A DNA stretch of 64,000 bases from Poteriospumella lacustris (Eukaryota > Sar > Chrysophyceae > Chromulinales > Dinobryaceae), in assembly GCA_008000375.1 (NCBI GenBank), contig SMOI01000059.1:62001-126000 (forward strand), written 5' to 3'. Shown one piece after another: positions 1-9,040 of this stretch. Each line of letters begins with the position of its first letter. The stretch's first letter is position 1. The notes under the pieces were generated by a model. That model saw only the letters and a program-made list of their open reading frames with translations. It was not told the DNA's origin and made no database searches. The position numbers and the translations under genes were made by a program.

Positions 1-150
1 TCCATTTTTCGACGACGTGGAGAAGAGGATCAACCGACAGAAGAAGAAGAAGATGGTGACGCCAACGACGTCAACAACCCAAATCTGCCAGTATTCCCAG
101 CTGCTGGTTCAACAGTCAACCGGCTCCCACAACTCCAAACTCCATCATAA
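1..150 (+). CDS. 3' end of an unidentified gene (partial)
   Basis: The frame starting at base 1 is open to a TAA at 148-150 and gives a 49-residue tail. It is acidic in the middle (a Glu/Asp run around residues 14-20) and then polar and Pro/Asn-rich, ending in LPQLQTPS. This looks like a disordered C-terminus cut by the window edge. The next gene starts about 100 bp downstream on the same strand. No domain is visible, and frame 2 is also open to about 190, so the coding call is tentative. Confidence 0.3.
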   Translation, partial: SIFRRRGEEDQPTEEEEDGDANDVNNPNLPVFPAAGSTVNRLPQLQTPS

Positions 151-250
151 TATTAGGCCTTACAATGGCGAAGTAGATGACTGCGATTAGAACACCGTTG
201 TGAGGTGGAAGAGGACGAGGGAACGGATATCGAGATCGACAACGGTGGTA

Positions 251-1570
251 ATGAGACCCGCAGTCTCGGACGATGTGTGCTCCCCAATCTCCGTGATCGT
301 AGATTTGTGTCTGTACCGTGTGGTGACCGAACGTTGTGGAGGCCATGTCTTGCCGTATGGGGTTCGCCAAATGATTAAAGACTATGCCTGGACGACGTTC
401 ACCAATCAGACGATACGAGAGGCGGCGCAGTTGTGGTGCAAGGACCGGACAGCAGCCCTTCAGCAGTACGGCGAGATCAACACGTGGGATGTGAGTAGAG
501 TCACTGTCATGTCCTCGCTCTTCAGCCGTACCACGTTCAACGATCGCATTGACCAGTGGGACGTGCGACGCGTCACATCGATGGACAACATGTTCTACCA
601 TGCGGCGGCTTTCAACCAACCGCTCGATGCGTGGGATGTGCGTCAGGTGACCGACATGAACAGTATGTTCTACGGAGCGGCGACGTTCAACCAGCCGCTG
701 CTATCGTGGGACGTGAGTCAGGTGACGGACATGAGTTCCATGTTCACCGAAGCCCGTTCGTTCAACCAGCCGCTGGCCATGTGGAATGTGCGTCACGTCA
801 CCAACCTGCGTGGTATGTTTTACACAGCCTCGTCCTTCAACCAGCCCTTGTCGACGTGGGATGTCCGTTATGTGACCGATATGGCCGATCTGTTCAACGG
901 GGCCTCGTCCTTCAACCAGCCGTTAGACACGTGGGACGTGGGGCGGGTCAGGGACATGAATAGCATGTTTTACAGGGCCACGTTGTTCAACCAACCGTTG
1001 GCTGCATGGGATGTGGGTCAGGTCACGGATATGAGCGGCATATTCTACGAGGCCACATCGTTCAACCAGCCGTTGAACGCCTGGGACGTGCGACAAGTCG
1101 CCAACATGAGTTTTATGTTCGTCGGTGCCGAGGCGTTCAATCAGCCGCTGTCGATGTGGGATGTGGGTCAGGTCACGGCTATGTCATATATGTTCAACGG
1201 AGCGTTGTCGTTTAATCAGCCGTTAGACATGTGGGACGTACGGCAGGTCAGGGATACGAGCTATATGTTTTGTAGAGCGGTAGTCTTCAACCAACCGTTG
1301 GCTGCTTGGGATGTCAGTGGTGTCACGGATATGAGCGGCATGTTCTACGAGGCCACATCGTTCAACCAACCGTTGAACGCCTGGGACGTGCGACAAGTCG
1401 CCAACATGAGTTTCATGTTCGTTGGTGCCGAGGCGTTCAACCAGCCGCTGTCGATGTGGGATGTGGGTCGGGTGGCCGATATGAACGGTATGTTCGACGG
1501 GGCCACTTCGTTCAACCAGCCGTTGGACATGTGGGAGGTGCGTCATGCTATGTTTGACGGAGCGACGTAG
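251..1570 (+). CDS. BspA-like/DUF285 repeat protein
   Basis: The product is 439 residues from the ATG at 251; an in-frame GTG at 200 is not credible in a eukaryote. Residues about 15-80 form a leader module shared with the genes at 6504 and 26736 (VDLCLYRxVTxxCGG, LPYGVRQ, LWCxDR, YGxIN). About 14 tandem 25-residue repeats follow, with the pattern WDVxxVTxMxxMFxxAxxFNQPLxx (DUF285, related to the bacterial 26-residue surface repeats). There is no signal peptide or membrane segment, so a cytoplasmic binding scaffold is more likely than a surface protein. Bases ~1034-1170 recur almost unchanged at ~1334-1470, four repeats later, which indicates recent internal duplication or conversion. The last repeat is shortened (WEVRH then AMFDGAT), so the end may be truncated. 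Function is unknown. Confidence 0.8.
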   Translation: MRPAVSDDVCSPISVIVDLCLYRVVTERCGGHVLPYGVRQMIKDYAWTTFTNQTIREAAQLWCKDRTAALQQYGEINTWDVSRVTVMSSLFSRTTFNDRIDQWDVRRVTSMDNMFYHAAAFNQPLDAWDVRQVTDMNSMFYGAATFNQPLLSWDVSQVTDMSSMFTEARSFNQPLAMWNVRHVTNLRGMFYTASSFNQPLSTWDVRYVTDMADLFNGASSFNQPLDTWDVGRVRDMNSMFYRATLFNQPLAAWDVGQVTDMSGIFYEATSFNQPLNAWDVRQVANMSFMFVGAEAFNQPLSMWDVGQVTAMSYMFNGALSFNQPLDMWDVRQVRDTSYMFCRAVVFNQPLAAWDVSGVTDMSGMFYEATSFNQPLNAWDVRQVANMSFMFVGAEAFNQPLSMWDVGRVADMNGMFDGATSFNQPLDMWEVRHAMFDGAT

Positions 1571-2244
1571 GTAGTTGCGTTGAGTTTCAGTTTAGGTGGC
1601 GTACGCGTGTAACTTCGACCGGTAATCCATTGGGGATGTGCGGTTGTGTGTGCGCGAACCATTAGTTAGGAGAGGCCGATTACCTTCCAGACCATGTAGC
1701 GTGACCTGGCTGCAGCAATGTCATTAAGTTGTGATAATTTTTGTCTTTCCGATGAGCTCTTTAGCTGACGCCCTCCTCCCCACCTCGTTGTCATATTGTA
1801 TGTACACTCCCACTGCTCATATTGTACACTCTTGTATGGGCATCTCAAACAGAACTATGAACATCATCAGAATCAAATATGAAACGCACATCACCACGTC
1901 GTCATCATCGTCGTCGTCATGTCCGCGATTCTCCCCCGTCGCCACTGCGCAGCCGGTGGCCGCGAGACAAAACCGGTAGTGTGACGGTACCGTAGAGAGA
2001 GAGAAAGAGAAAAAAGATGGTCAACGTTGACGTCAGAGACACGCGATGGAGGAACGACAGCACGAAAGACACGAAGATAAATCAAAGTCACGGTTTGTAG
2101 CTGCCATATATGTTGTTGTTGTCGTTGTTGGTGCGATGGATCATCGGTAGCGACTGCATCGAGAGCGAATAGACAGTCATCATCAGCAAACCAACCTATC
2201 AACTTGTCCATATTAATTGAAGATATCCTCCCCAAACAAAAACA
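1571..2244. other. Intergenic, no gene seen
   Basis: This stretch holds a short purine run (GA-rich, ~1995-2016) and TCG/TCA runs near 1898-1920. Frames on both strands are short and lack domain-like composition. It must carry the promoter of the gene at 2245, but I cannot point to a motif. Confidence 0.5.
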
Positions 2245-3192
2245 ATGACGTTACCATTCCCAGAAGCCGTCGATGTGATGTACTCGTTGGACGATTCGTC
2301 GGTCAATTCGGACTGCTGGCTGGATTCTTTGATCGAAACCGATGATCACAGTGATGAAGATACGTACTCCTTTGAACAATCGTCTGACACGTCCAAGGCG
2401 ACACGAAAGCGGCGCGTACGTCCACATCGCAAACGAAAGAGCACCGTCATCATCCCACGCCTCTTCAGACGTGACATCCGCCGTTTCTACGTGACGATGC
2501 TCGCCAACGTGCACAACTCCCACGACCCCAACCTGCTTGCAGCGTTCTTTCACACGTACGCGGTCGACAACCTCGTCCTGACCCGTCACCAGCATATCAA
2601 CGATCACCGAGGGGCCATTGGGGGTGTGCTTCCCTCTACGGTCTTCTACTCACGAGTGTTTCATGAAAATAAACCGTACAGCCTCAGTGGAGTGTCTTCG
2701 TTTGTACGCGTGATGGGCAGCTTTTTCGCGCTGTATCCGGATCAAATCTGCCGGACCGACAACATACGAATCGTTTCCCGGGCCGGGGAGACGACCAGCC
2801 GTGTGGAATACGACTTCCTCATCGCCTTCAACCTGCTGTACAACATCCACCCCATCGCCTTTGTGGACCACCTCTTTGAGGCCGTGGGCACGACCGATGA
2901 TGACCAAGGTGACGCCTCCACCGATTCCAAAACAACAACTACTACAGCCTCAACGGGCGGCCCGTTGATGACCCTCTCCACACCACTGCGAAGGTCGTCG
3001 ACGTCGGCTCATTTCGACCCCTTCGCCTATTTCTATGAGAAAGTGGGCCACGCCTTACCACTACGGCCAGACCCACTGCCTATCTCGTTAGATTTGCAAG
3101 CGGTTATGCATTTAGACGAGTGTCGTCGTATGTGCCGATTTGAAATGTCACTGCGCCACTGTACCGCTGGTGCTGCGGGTCAAACCGCCTGA
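2245..3192 (+). CDS. Acidic-N-terminus family protein, divergent subgroup
   Basis: The 315-residue product belongs to a family with seven members in this window. Residues 1-50 are acidic (MYSLDDSSVNSD, then DDHSDED). Residues 51-70 are a Lys/Arg-rich patch (KRRVRPHRKRKS) that would serve as a nuclear localisation signal. From about residue 72 runs the conserved domain: IPRLFRRDIRRFY, NSHDPNLLAAFF, then a middle segment with DQICRTDNIRIVSR (equivalent to the PDxxC ... VITTRAS segment of the other members). A Thr-rich linker and a family-specific tail follow. It forms an inverted, tail-to-tail pair with the gene at 4046. I do not recognise the family. An NTF2/SnoaL-like alpha+beta fold is a guess from the order of helices and strands. 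The start is the first ATG. Confidence 0.75.
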   Translation: MTLPFPEAVDVMYSLDDSSVNSDCWLDSLIETDDHSDEDTYSFEQSSDTSKATRKRRVRPHRKRKSTVIIPRLFRRDIRRFYVTMLANVHNSHDPNLLAAFFHTYAVDNLVLTRHQHINDHRGAIGGVLPSTVFYSRVFHENKPYSLSGVSSFVRVMGSFFALYPDQICRTDNIRIVSRAGETTSRVEYDFLIAFNLLYNIHPIAFVDHLFEAVGTTDDDQGDASTDSKTTTTTASTGGPLMTLSTPLRRSSTSAHFDPFAYFYEKVGHALPLRPDPLPISLDLQAVMHLDECRRMCRFEMSLRHCTAGAAGQTA

Positions 3193-4045
3193 GGACTCAT
3201 GTCTTTATACTTTATACATCTTTTTCTCCGTTCGTGCTTTGATTGTTCGTTCTTTGGTAACTTAACGTTCTCGGCAAATCTGCAGTGTCTACGACAGTGC
3301 TTCCGTTTCAATGACATGGTGAGACCACCAACAGAAACAAACAGACCATCTTCAGTCCACTGCCAGATCGGGAGTCGACACAGGCCAACGCTCAAACGTC
3401 GCGAGCGCAAAAGAAGAGAGAAACAAAGAATGTTTCCCTAGTGGATTCGAGGATACCTTCAAGGAGATGTACAGTTCTCTCAAGAATCAAAACAATAAAT
3501 AGGCGACATTTCCAAACAAAGCAAACATTGTGAAATAGGGTCAAGGTCGCGCGTATCGAGCAGCTATAGCAGCTTGCAGATACTATGTTAAAGCATGGCC
3601 AACCATACCATGATAAACTATGGAGTATTATCAATTGCTGAGCTACGCGGACATGGCGAACCGTCGGCAGCTTCTCGGTCCTCATCAGTGCAGGAAACGC
3701 TCGGCCCCAGTCTCTTCCAAACCCTACGGAAGGAAGGAAGGTACGAGATGTATTCTTGACGGTGCGTGGCATGTGAGTGGTCAACACTGTTGACATTAAT
3801 AAGGCTTTGTATTTACAGAGGGGAGCAAATCGAATTGAGAGAAAGGAAACAAACAAACAAGCAACGAAACGAAACGAAACGAAACGGATCGGATAAGGGT
3901 TCGCGTCCAGAAGAACAGCGTTCGAGACGTCCGCGGTTCACAGGCACAAGACTTCCGCCCTCGTCGTAACGATCGAGCTCTCCGACACGGAAGAGAACGG
4001 CGCGCCCAGTACTACCCAACAGAGTAAATGAAGACATTGGCCTCC
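3193..4045. other. Spacer between convergent paralogues
   Basis: About 850 bp separate the stops of the two tail-to-tail family genes. It holds a short CGAAA pentanucleotide run (3864-3886) and otherwise only short frames without domain features. It should contain both 3' untranslated regions. Confidence 0.5.
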
Positions 4046-4990
4046 TCAGGCGGTTTGACCCGCAGTATCAACGGCACAGCGCAGCAGGGACATCTCCAGA
4101 CGACACATGCGACGACACTCGTCTACATGCATGACTGCTCGCATTTGAATGGACATAGGCAGTGGGTCTGGCCGTAGTGGTAAGGCGTGACCCACTTTCT
4201 CATAGAAATAGGCGAAGGGGTCGAACTGCGATGACGTCGACGGCCTTCGCAGTGGTGTGGAGAGGGTCATCAACGGGCCGCCCGCTGAGACTGTTGTAGT
4301 TGTTGTCGAGTCGGAGGAGGCATCACTCTGGTCGTCGTGGGTCGCGGTCACGGCCTCGAAGAGGTGGTCCATAAAGGCGATGGGGTGGATGTTGTACAAC
4401 AGGTTGAAGGCGATGAGGAAGTCAAACTCCACACGGCTGGTCGTCTCCCCGGCCCGGGAAACGATGCGTATGTTGTCGGTCCGGCAGATTTGATCCGGAT
4501 ACAGCGCAAAGAGACAGCTCATCATCCGCACGAGGGAAGACATACCGCACAGGTCGTGCGCTTCATTTTCATGAAACACTCGCGAGTGGAACACACCCGA
4601 CGGCAGTGCACCCCCAATGGCCCCTCGGTGATCGTTGATATGCTGATGACGGGTCAGGACGATGTCGTCGACCGCATAGGTACGAAAGAATGCTGCCAGC
4701 AGGTTATGATCGTGGGAGTTGTGCACGTTGGCCAGCATCGTCGCGTAGAAGCGGCGGATGTCGCGCTTGAACAGTCGCGGTATGGCAACGACGCTCTTGT
4801 ATTTGCGGTTGGGACGCAAGCGTCGCTTCTTTGGTCTCTTGTGCGTGTCAGAAGCTTGCGCAACAGGGGCGTCTTCATCGCTGTGATCGTCTAAGTCGAC
4901 CAATGTGTCAAGCCAGCTGTCCGAATTGACTGACGAATCGTCCATTGAGTACATCATATCGACGTCCATTTCGGGGAATGGTAATGCCAT
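4046..4990 (-). CDS. Acidic-N-terminus family protein, inverted paralogue of 2245
   Basis: The 314-residue product aligns along its whole length with the product of the gene at 2245: same acidic start (MYSMDDSSVNSDSWLD), same basic patch (KKRRLRPNRKYKS), same core (IPRLFKRDIRRFY, NSHDHNLLAAFF, DQICRTDNIRIVSR) and same tail (ECRRMCRLEMSL). Differences are mainly substitutions in the linkers. The two genes form an inverted duplication with an 850 bp centre. Both frames are intact, so both copies are probably used. Start at the first ATG (4990). Role unknown; nuclear location inferred from the basic patch. Confidence 0.75.
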   Translation of the reverse strand: MALPFPEMDVDMMYSMDDSSVNSDSWLDTLVDLDDHSDEDAPVAQASDTHKRPKKRRLRPNRKYKSVVAIPRLFKRDIRRFYATMLANVHNSHDHNLLAAFFRTYAVDDIVLTRHQHINDHRGAIGGALPSGVFHSRVFHENEAHDLCGMSSLVRMMSCLFALYPDQICRTDNIRIVSRAGETTSRVEFDFLIAFNLLYNIHPIAFMDHLFEAVTATHDDQSDASSDSTTTTTVSAGGPLMTLSTPLRRPSTSSQFDPFAYFYEKVGHALPLRPDPLPMSIQMRAVMHVDECRRMCRLEMSLLRCAVDTAGQTA

Positions 4991-5447
4991 TTATCGGGGA
5001 ATGATTGAGTTTAAAGGCGGAAGTAGAAATAAATGAATAGAGTCTGATAACAAACTGCTATTGGTTGTTGATTCGCTATCGTTTCGTGGACCAAAGGTCT
5101 CCGCTCTTCGGTGACTGCAGCTGAAAATCAACCCGTATTGTCCTTTGTTGCCACGTCAACTCTATTGATGTTTCTCGCAACCGGCTATTGTATTTAATAA
5201 ATCAGACCGAGCTTGTTGTCTCTCTTCTCTTCTCTCGCACTCTTCGCACTACCGGTTCTGGTTCGAGGCGGCGGGCTGCGGTGTGAGAGCCGTTGTGAGC
5301 GTTTCATTTATTTGGTAAATGTAGCTGTTCATTTTATGTGGATACATATATCCGATGTGTGCATTGAAATGGTTAAACATATGTACCTAACGCTGAGACG
5401 CTGGGACGACTGAGCAGCAGGTTCGACAGTCGACAGACAGCCAAGAA
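4991..5447. other. Intergenic, no gene seen
   Basis: AT-richer than its surroundings. It contains one copy of a dispersed repeat (listed separately at 5327-5411) and a pyrimidine-rich stretch near 5219-5240. No convincing reading frame. Confidence 0.5.
5327..5411 (+). repeat. Dispersed ~85 bp repeat, copy 1
   Basis: This segment matches 7481-7566 over about 85 bp in the same orientation. Shared blocks include GTTCATTTT.TGTGGAT, ACATATAT, GAAATGGTTA.A and ATATGTACC. Each copy lies upstream of a different feature. Origin unknown; it may be a fragment of a mobile element. Confidence 0.5.
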
Positions 5448-6032
5448 GTACTATCTCCGTTCTAGAAGTGTGTGAGTCTGGAACGAGGTAAGACCTCACC
5501 AACAGGCTGGTTGACAGTCAGGCTAACACAGATCTACAGCTAAGTTATGCTCAAGTCTCAACCCAAATTTGCGTAGGTTGTATGTCAGTTTTGGGTTAGG
5601 TGACAACGCACTTCTGCTGAAGGTGCAGACCAACCTTTTCAGTCAGGTGCTCACCGACCGACCTCTGTCCATGTAAACTTAAAAAACTCGCGAGAAGTGC
5701 CAAAGTATCCTCTCTAATGACACCGATGTTTGTGGAGAAGCGTCGAAATATACTCCGCAGGGTAAGAAATATAAACAGGCGATAGCCAACCACTGTACAA
5801 CAAGTTACCAATCACCGCAACGGTAGGTATTCACCAAGATATAACTCAGTGTAAACCTTTTTCTACCTGCGTTGCGACCTGCAGTTAGGTGAGGTTTGAC
5901 CTCGCGCCAAGGTGAGGTTTGACCTTGAGTTGAGTTGAACTGTGAGGTCGTTTCAAAAGTAGGGTGTGACCGACGTACTTGGTAGCTTACAAGTTCGTCC
6001 AGACTCACACACTTCCAGAACGGAGATAGTAC
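5448..6032. mobile_element. MITE-like element with ~40 bp terminal inverted repeats
   Basis: The ends are imperfect inverted repeats: bases 5448-5490 read GTACTATCTCCGTTCT then AAGTGTGTGAGTCTGG, and bases 5990-6032 give nearly the same sequence on the other strand (one internal substitution and a small indel). The 585 bp interior has no long frame. It holds subterminal repeats such as two tandem GGTGAGGTTTGACCT blocks near 5890-5926. That build fits a small non-autonomous DNA transposon. I see no clear target-site duplication, so the class is open. Confidence 0.5.
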
Positions 6033-6503
6033 AACATCAATGGCAATCAGCACATCGCAGGTGGTCATCATTGTTGAGTAGCGTAATCACGCACCCTTTT
6101 AGCCCACATCCTCCTATTTCCTATCTCTGCTGAATCGTCGATCGTTTGATGGTTATGGTCTTGTTGGCTATCCTCTCGTGCACATATGGAAGACTGTCGG
6201 TTTCAGCTGACAGTGTTCATCTACGTCAGAGCACTTGTCCCCGCCGTTCAAGTGACGCCTATACCACGTCCTGTAAGCGTCTTTTTCAACTCTCACGTCT
6301 CTTACGGCAGGAGCACTACAGGTATCTATCGCTATACTTAGTACAGGAAGACTACTGATATTGCTCTGCTGGGTATATTCAACGACAGTGGTCGTTGGAT
6401 ACGCAACGACGTTGGTTGACAATCACCACACACGTACAGTAGCTCTACCGCCTGGGTGTCGAACTGGAGGCCTGCCGCCTCACGATGTCCTCAAACGTCG
6501 CCA
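6033..6503. other. Intergenic, no gene seen
   Basis: Lies between the MITE-like element and the 3' end of the DUF285 gene at 6504. Only short frames; no recognisable repeat or RNA gene. Confidence 0.45.
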
Positions 6504-7304
6504 CTACCCCTGTTCGAACGACACTGGCATTGACTGGTTGAATGACGTCGCCCCCTCCAACATGCCTGTTCTACACGAGACATGACGAATATCCCACGAG
6601 TCTAACGGCTGATTAAACGACGAAGCGTTGAAAAACATATAATCCACAGAGGTGACTTGTCGCACATCCCACGATGCTAACGGCTGGTTAAACGATGTTG
6701 CCCCACAGAACACTCCAAACATATTGGTCACCTGGCTCACATCCCACGTGTCCAGTGGTTGATTGAAGGAGTTCGCCCCACAAAACAGCCCATACATACT
6801 GGTGACGTGACTCACATTCCATGTATCCAGCGGTTGATTGAACGACTCCGCTCCATCAAAGATACCGGTCATATTCGTAACTAGACTAGCTCCCCACGTG
6901 TCCAACGGCTGATTGAATAACGTGGCACGAGAGAACATGTACGTCATATCCGTAACCTGACTCACGTCCCAACGGTCGATGCGATCATTGAACGTGGTGT
7001 AAGAAAAAAGGTTGGCCATATTGGTGACCTGGCTCACGTCCCAATCGTTGATATTCCCATACAATTCCTGCGCAAGCGCTCGGTCACGACACCACAGCTT
7101 TACCGCCACTCGCAACGTTTCGTTGTCGAACGACGCAAAGGCATAGTCCTTGATCAGTTGTCGCAGACCAAACGGCAAGACGCGGCCTCCACATCCTTCG
7201 GTCACCGCGCGGTATAGACACAAGTCCAACACTGTTTTGATCTGGCGGTGAGTTCGATCTTCTGTTTCATCGGTTCGTGCTTGCGGTGTCGTTCGTGTCG
7301 GCAT
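6504..7304 (-). CDS. BspA-like/DUF285 repeat protein, short
   Basis: The 266-residue product starts at the ATG at 7304. Residues ~20-85 are the same leader module as in the genes at 251 and 26736 (VLDLCLYRAVTEGCGG, LPFGLRQLIKDYAF, FDNETLR, LWCRDR, YGNINDWDVS). Seven 25-residue repeats follow, the first with the family-specific TTFNDRIDRWDVS. The last repeat runs into a short unrelated tail (SMPVSFEQG). It is the shortest intact member here and shows how repeat number varies from 7 to more than 30 in one locus. No signal peptide. Function unknown. Confidence 0.8.
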   Translation of the reverse strand: MPTRTTPQARTDETEDRTHRQIKTVLDLCLYRAVTEGCGGRVLPFGLRQLIKDYAFASFDNETLRVAVKLWCRDRALAQELYGNINDWDVSQVTNMANLFSYTTFNDRIDRWDVSQVTDMTYMFSRATLFNQPLDTWGASLVTNMTGIFDGAESFNQPLDTWNVSHVTSMYGLFCGANSFNQPLDTWDVSQVTNMFGVFCGATSFNQPLASWDVRQVTSVDYMFFNASSFNQPLDSWDIRHVSCRTGMLEGATSFNQSMPVSFEQG

Positions 7305-7756
7305 GGTTCTCTCTGTGAATTGATGAAAGTGAGGCTTGATTGATGATCGGCTTGCTGCTCAAAGTTCAAAGCGACCGCAGCGACAGTTTTCCCCATGTAC
7401 TAATGTGATTGTTTGAACGTCAAGCAATTGTTGCTCTCTCCATTTGTAAAATGAACAATGTCATCCATGCCGCAGGCAGATGTTCATTTTCTGTGGATGA
7501 GATATAACACATATATCGAATCGAAATGGTTAGAAATATGTACCAACAGCTGTGACGACGGGAGCTGGGAGGTTTCTCAGAGCGGGAGACCGGAGACGAC
7601 AAACACTGCAAACAATGAACCAAAACGAAGCGATTCGTCGGCCAATGACGTCACAGTTGAATTCACAGTTGAATTCACAGTTGAATTCACAGTTGATTGC
7701 TTTACTACGTCAGGATTGATCCGGCAACAACTCCTTTTGGAACTACGCTATTCACA
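7305..7756. other. Intergenic with dispersed repeat and minisatellite
   Basis: Contains the second copy of the ~85 bp dispersed repeat (7481-7566, see 5327) and a 12 bp minisatellite at 7652-7696. A 137-codon frame at 7458-7871 runs through both and is not credible as a gene, because its reading depends on the repeat units. Confidence 0.5.
7652..7696 (+). repeat. 12 bp tandem repeat, 3.75 copies
   Basis: The unit CACAGTTGAATT is repeated three times perfectly, then once partially, ending 60 bp upstream of the ATG at 7757. It could affect transcription of that gene; the sequence alone cannot show this. Confidence 0.8.
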
Positions 7757-8074
7757 ATGGCTTCTTGGGGTGAACAATTCTCTTCGGGCGATCAAAACGT
7801 TCACCATCGTGCAGAGTTCTGGCGATCCGGCTTCAGTATTTGTCAAGGATGTCACCAATCAACCGGTATAACATCTAGATCGGAGACTGCTGGCTGCCGT
7901 CGAAATGGCGACGGATATGGTACCGACGTCTTTACGTGCACCAAATGCAACTGGTCGACTTCGTTCCAGTACGACGAAGCCAGTGACACCTACTACTATG
8001 AGACGAGAGATTGGACCGCTCATTATCCTGCAGCTGCTGCACGTACTGACGATGCAAAGAAAGCGTCCACTTAG
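7757..8074 (+). CDS. Small zinc-ribbon-like protein
   Basis: From the ATG at 7757 the frame encodes 105 residues. Two CxxC knuckles (ICQGCHQ near residue 30 and FTCTKCNW near residue 60) are separated by about 30 residues, as in a zinc ribbon. The second knuckle is followed by an aromatic stretch (SFQYDEASDTYYYETRDW). No membrane segment. Such proteins often bind nucleic acid or a protein partner, but no named family is recognised. It stands alone between a DUF285 gene and a secreted protein gene. The CxxC pair is the main evidence that the frame is real. Confidence 0.45.
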   Translation: MASWGEQFSSGDQNVHHRAEFWRSGFSICQGCHQSTGITSRSETAGCRRNGDGYGTDVFTCTKCNWSTSFQYDEASDTYYYETRDWTAHYPAAAARTDDAKKAST

Positions 8075-9040
8075 CTTACCAACGCCACTGTCATGAGAGC
8101 GTCTTTGATGTGGTTTGATATATCTTCACTTTGACATGTCTTCACTTATTCATTCATTCTCAAATTGCTTACTATGTAATCTCTCGTTGTTTCCGTCCCA
8201 TTGCATCATTCAACGGTTTCCTTCTCGTTTTTACTAGTCCTTTCTCATTCATTTGCCCCCGCCACGATTTCTGCCATTTAAACTACAAATACTTAAACAA
8301 CCTCGATATGTTTACGCATTAATATTTGTAGTAGATTAAGAACTGTTCTACTGCTAACACCAAGCTAGAGACGATGCCATACAATGGTGGTGACCTTCAA
8401 GACGGGTCATGTCCAACCGTTTTCCGTTGAGCCCAAGACTCATCACTGATGACATAGACGCAGTGCAGCTTTAGATGCCCTCTGTCACCCGATACGTTTG
8501 GTAGATTCCGCAGATTTGCGGGAGGAGTTGACGTGAGACATTACGCCGCTTACGACAAACACATCGGACTTTGACCATAGGTACCTAAAGCAAATTAGAG
8601 ATCTTGGGGTCACATAAACGAGGTACAGTGTACCAAGAATAGGAATATAATACTACACGATCTGTGCAAGAAACTGTCTACGTACACGTACAGTAGGTGA
8701 TATGGGCGCCCGCAGGTGATACAGTTGTATCCTGTTGTCAGTGGTAGGAAGGTAGGAAAAGTACTGTACCATAGAGAAGCCTCGGCCATTCGTGTACAAT
8801 TATGTTGACTTTGAGACTGATACGTAAAACTGAAATATGTCCACGAAACGCACATACCGCCGACTCACTCTCTCGTCGACGACGAATTCGAATTCCGCCG
8901 ACTTGGGACTTCCAAGTCGCGAGCAGTTATGCCGTAATCATGGGGAAGAAGTGGGGCTCAGAAGACGGTGAAGAGTGTCCCGCATTGGTTTCGTTGTTTT
9001 GTTTTCGTTCACATCATCGCTATAAAATAGACGCAACTCA
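8075..9040. other. Intergenic, ~1 kb, no gene seen
   Basis: AT-rich and T-rich in the first half. All frames are short and low in coding character. The last 25 bases include a TATA-like box (listed separately). Confidence 0.45.
9021..9030 (+). promoter_or_regulatory. TATA-like box before the gene at 9041
   Basis: TATAAAATAG lies 20 bp before the first ATG (9041). If it sets a start site 25-30 bp downstream, the 5' leader would be almost absent and a second ATG at 9047 could be the real start. Both starts keep the signal peptide. Confidence 0.35.

Noticed and set aside
1723-2235. 82- and 114-codon frames upstream of the gene at 2245
   Set aside because: No domain, no repeat and biased composition from simple TCG runs.
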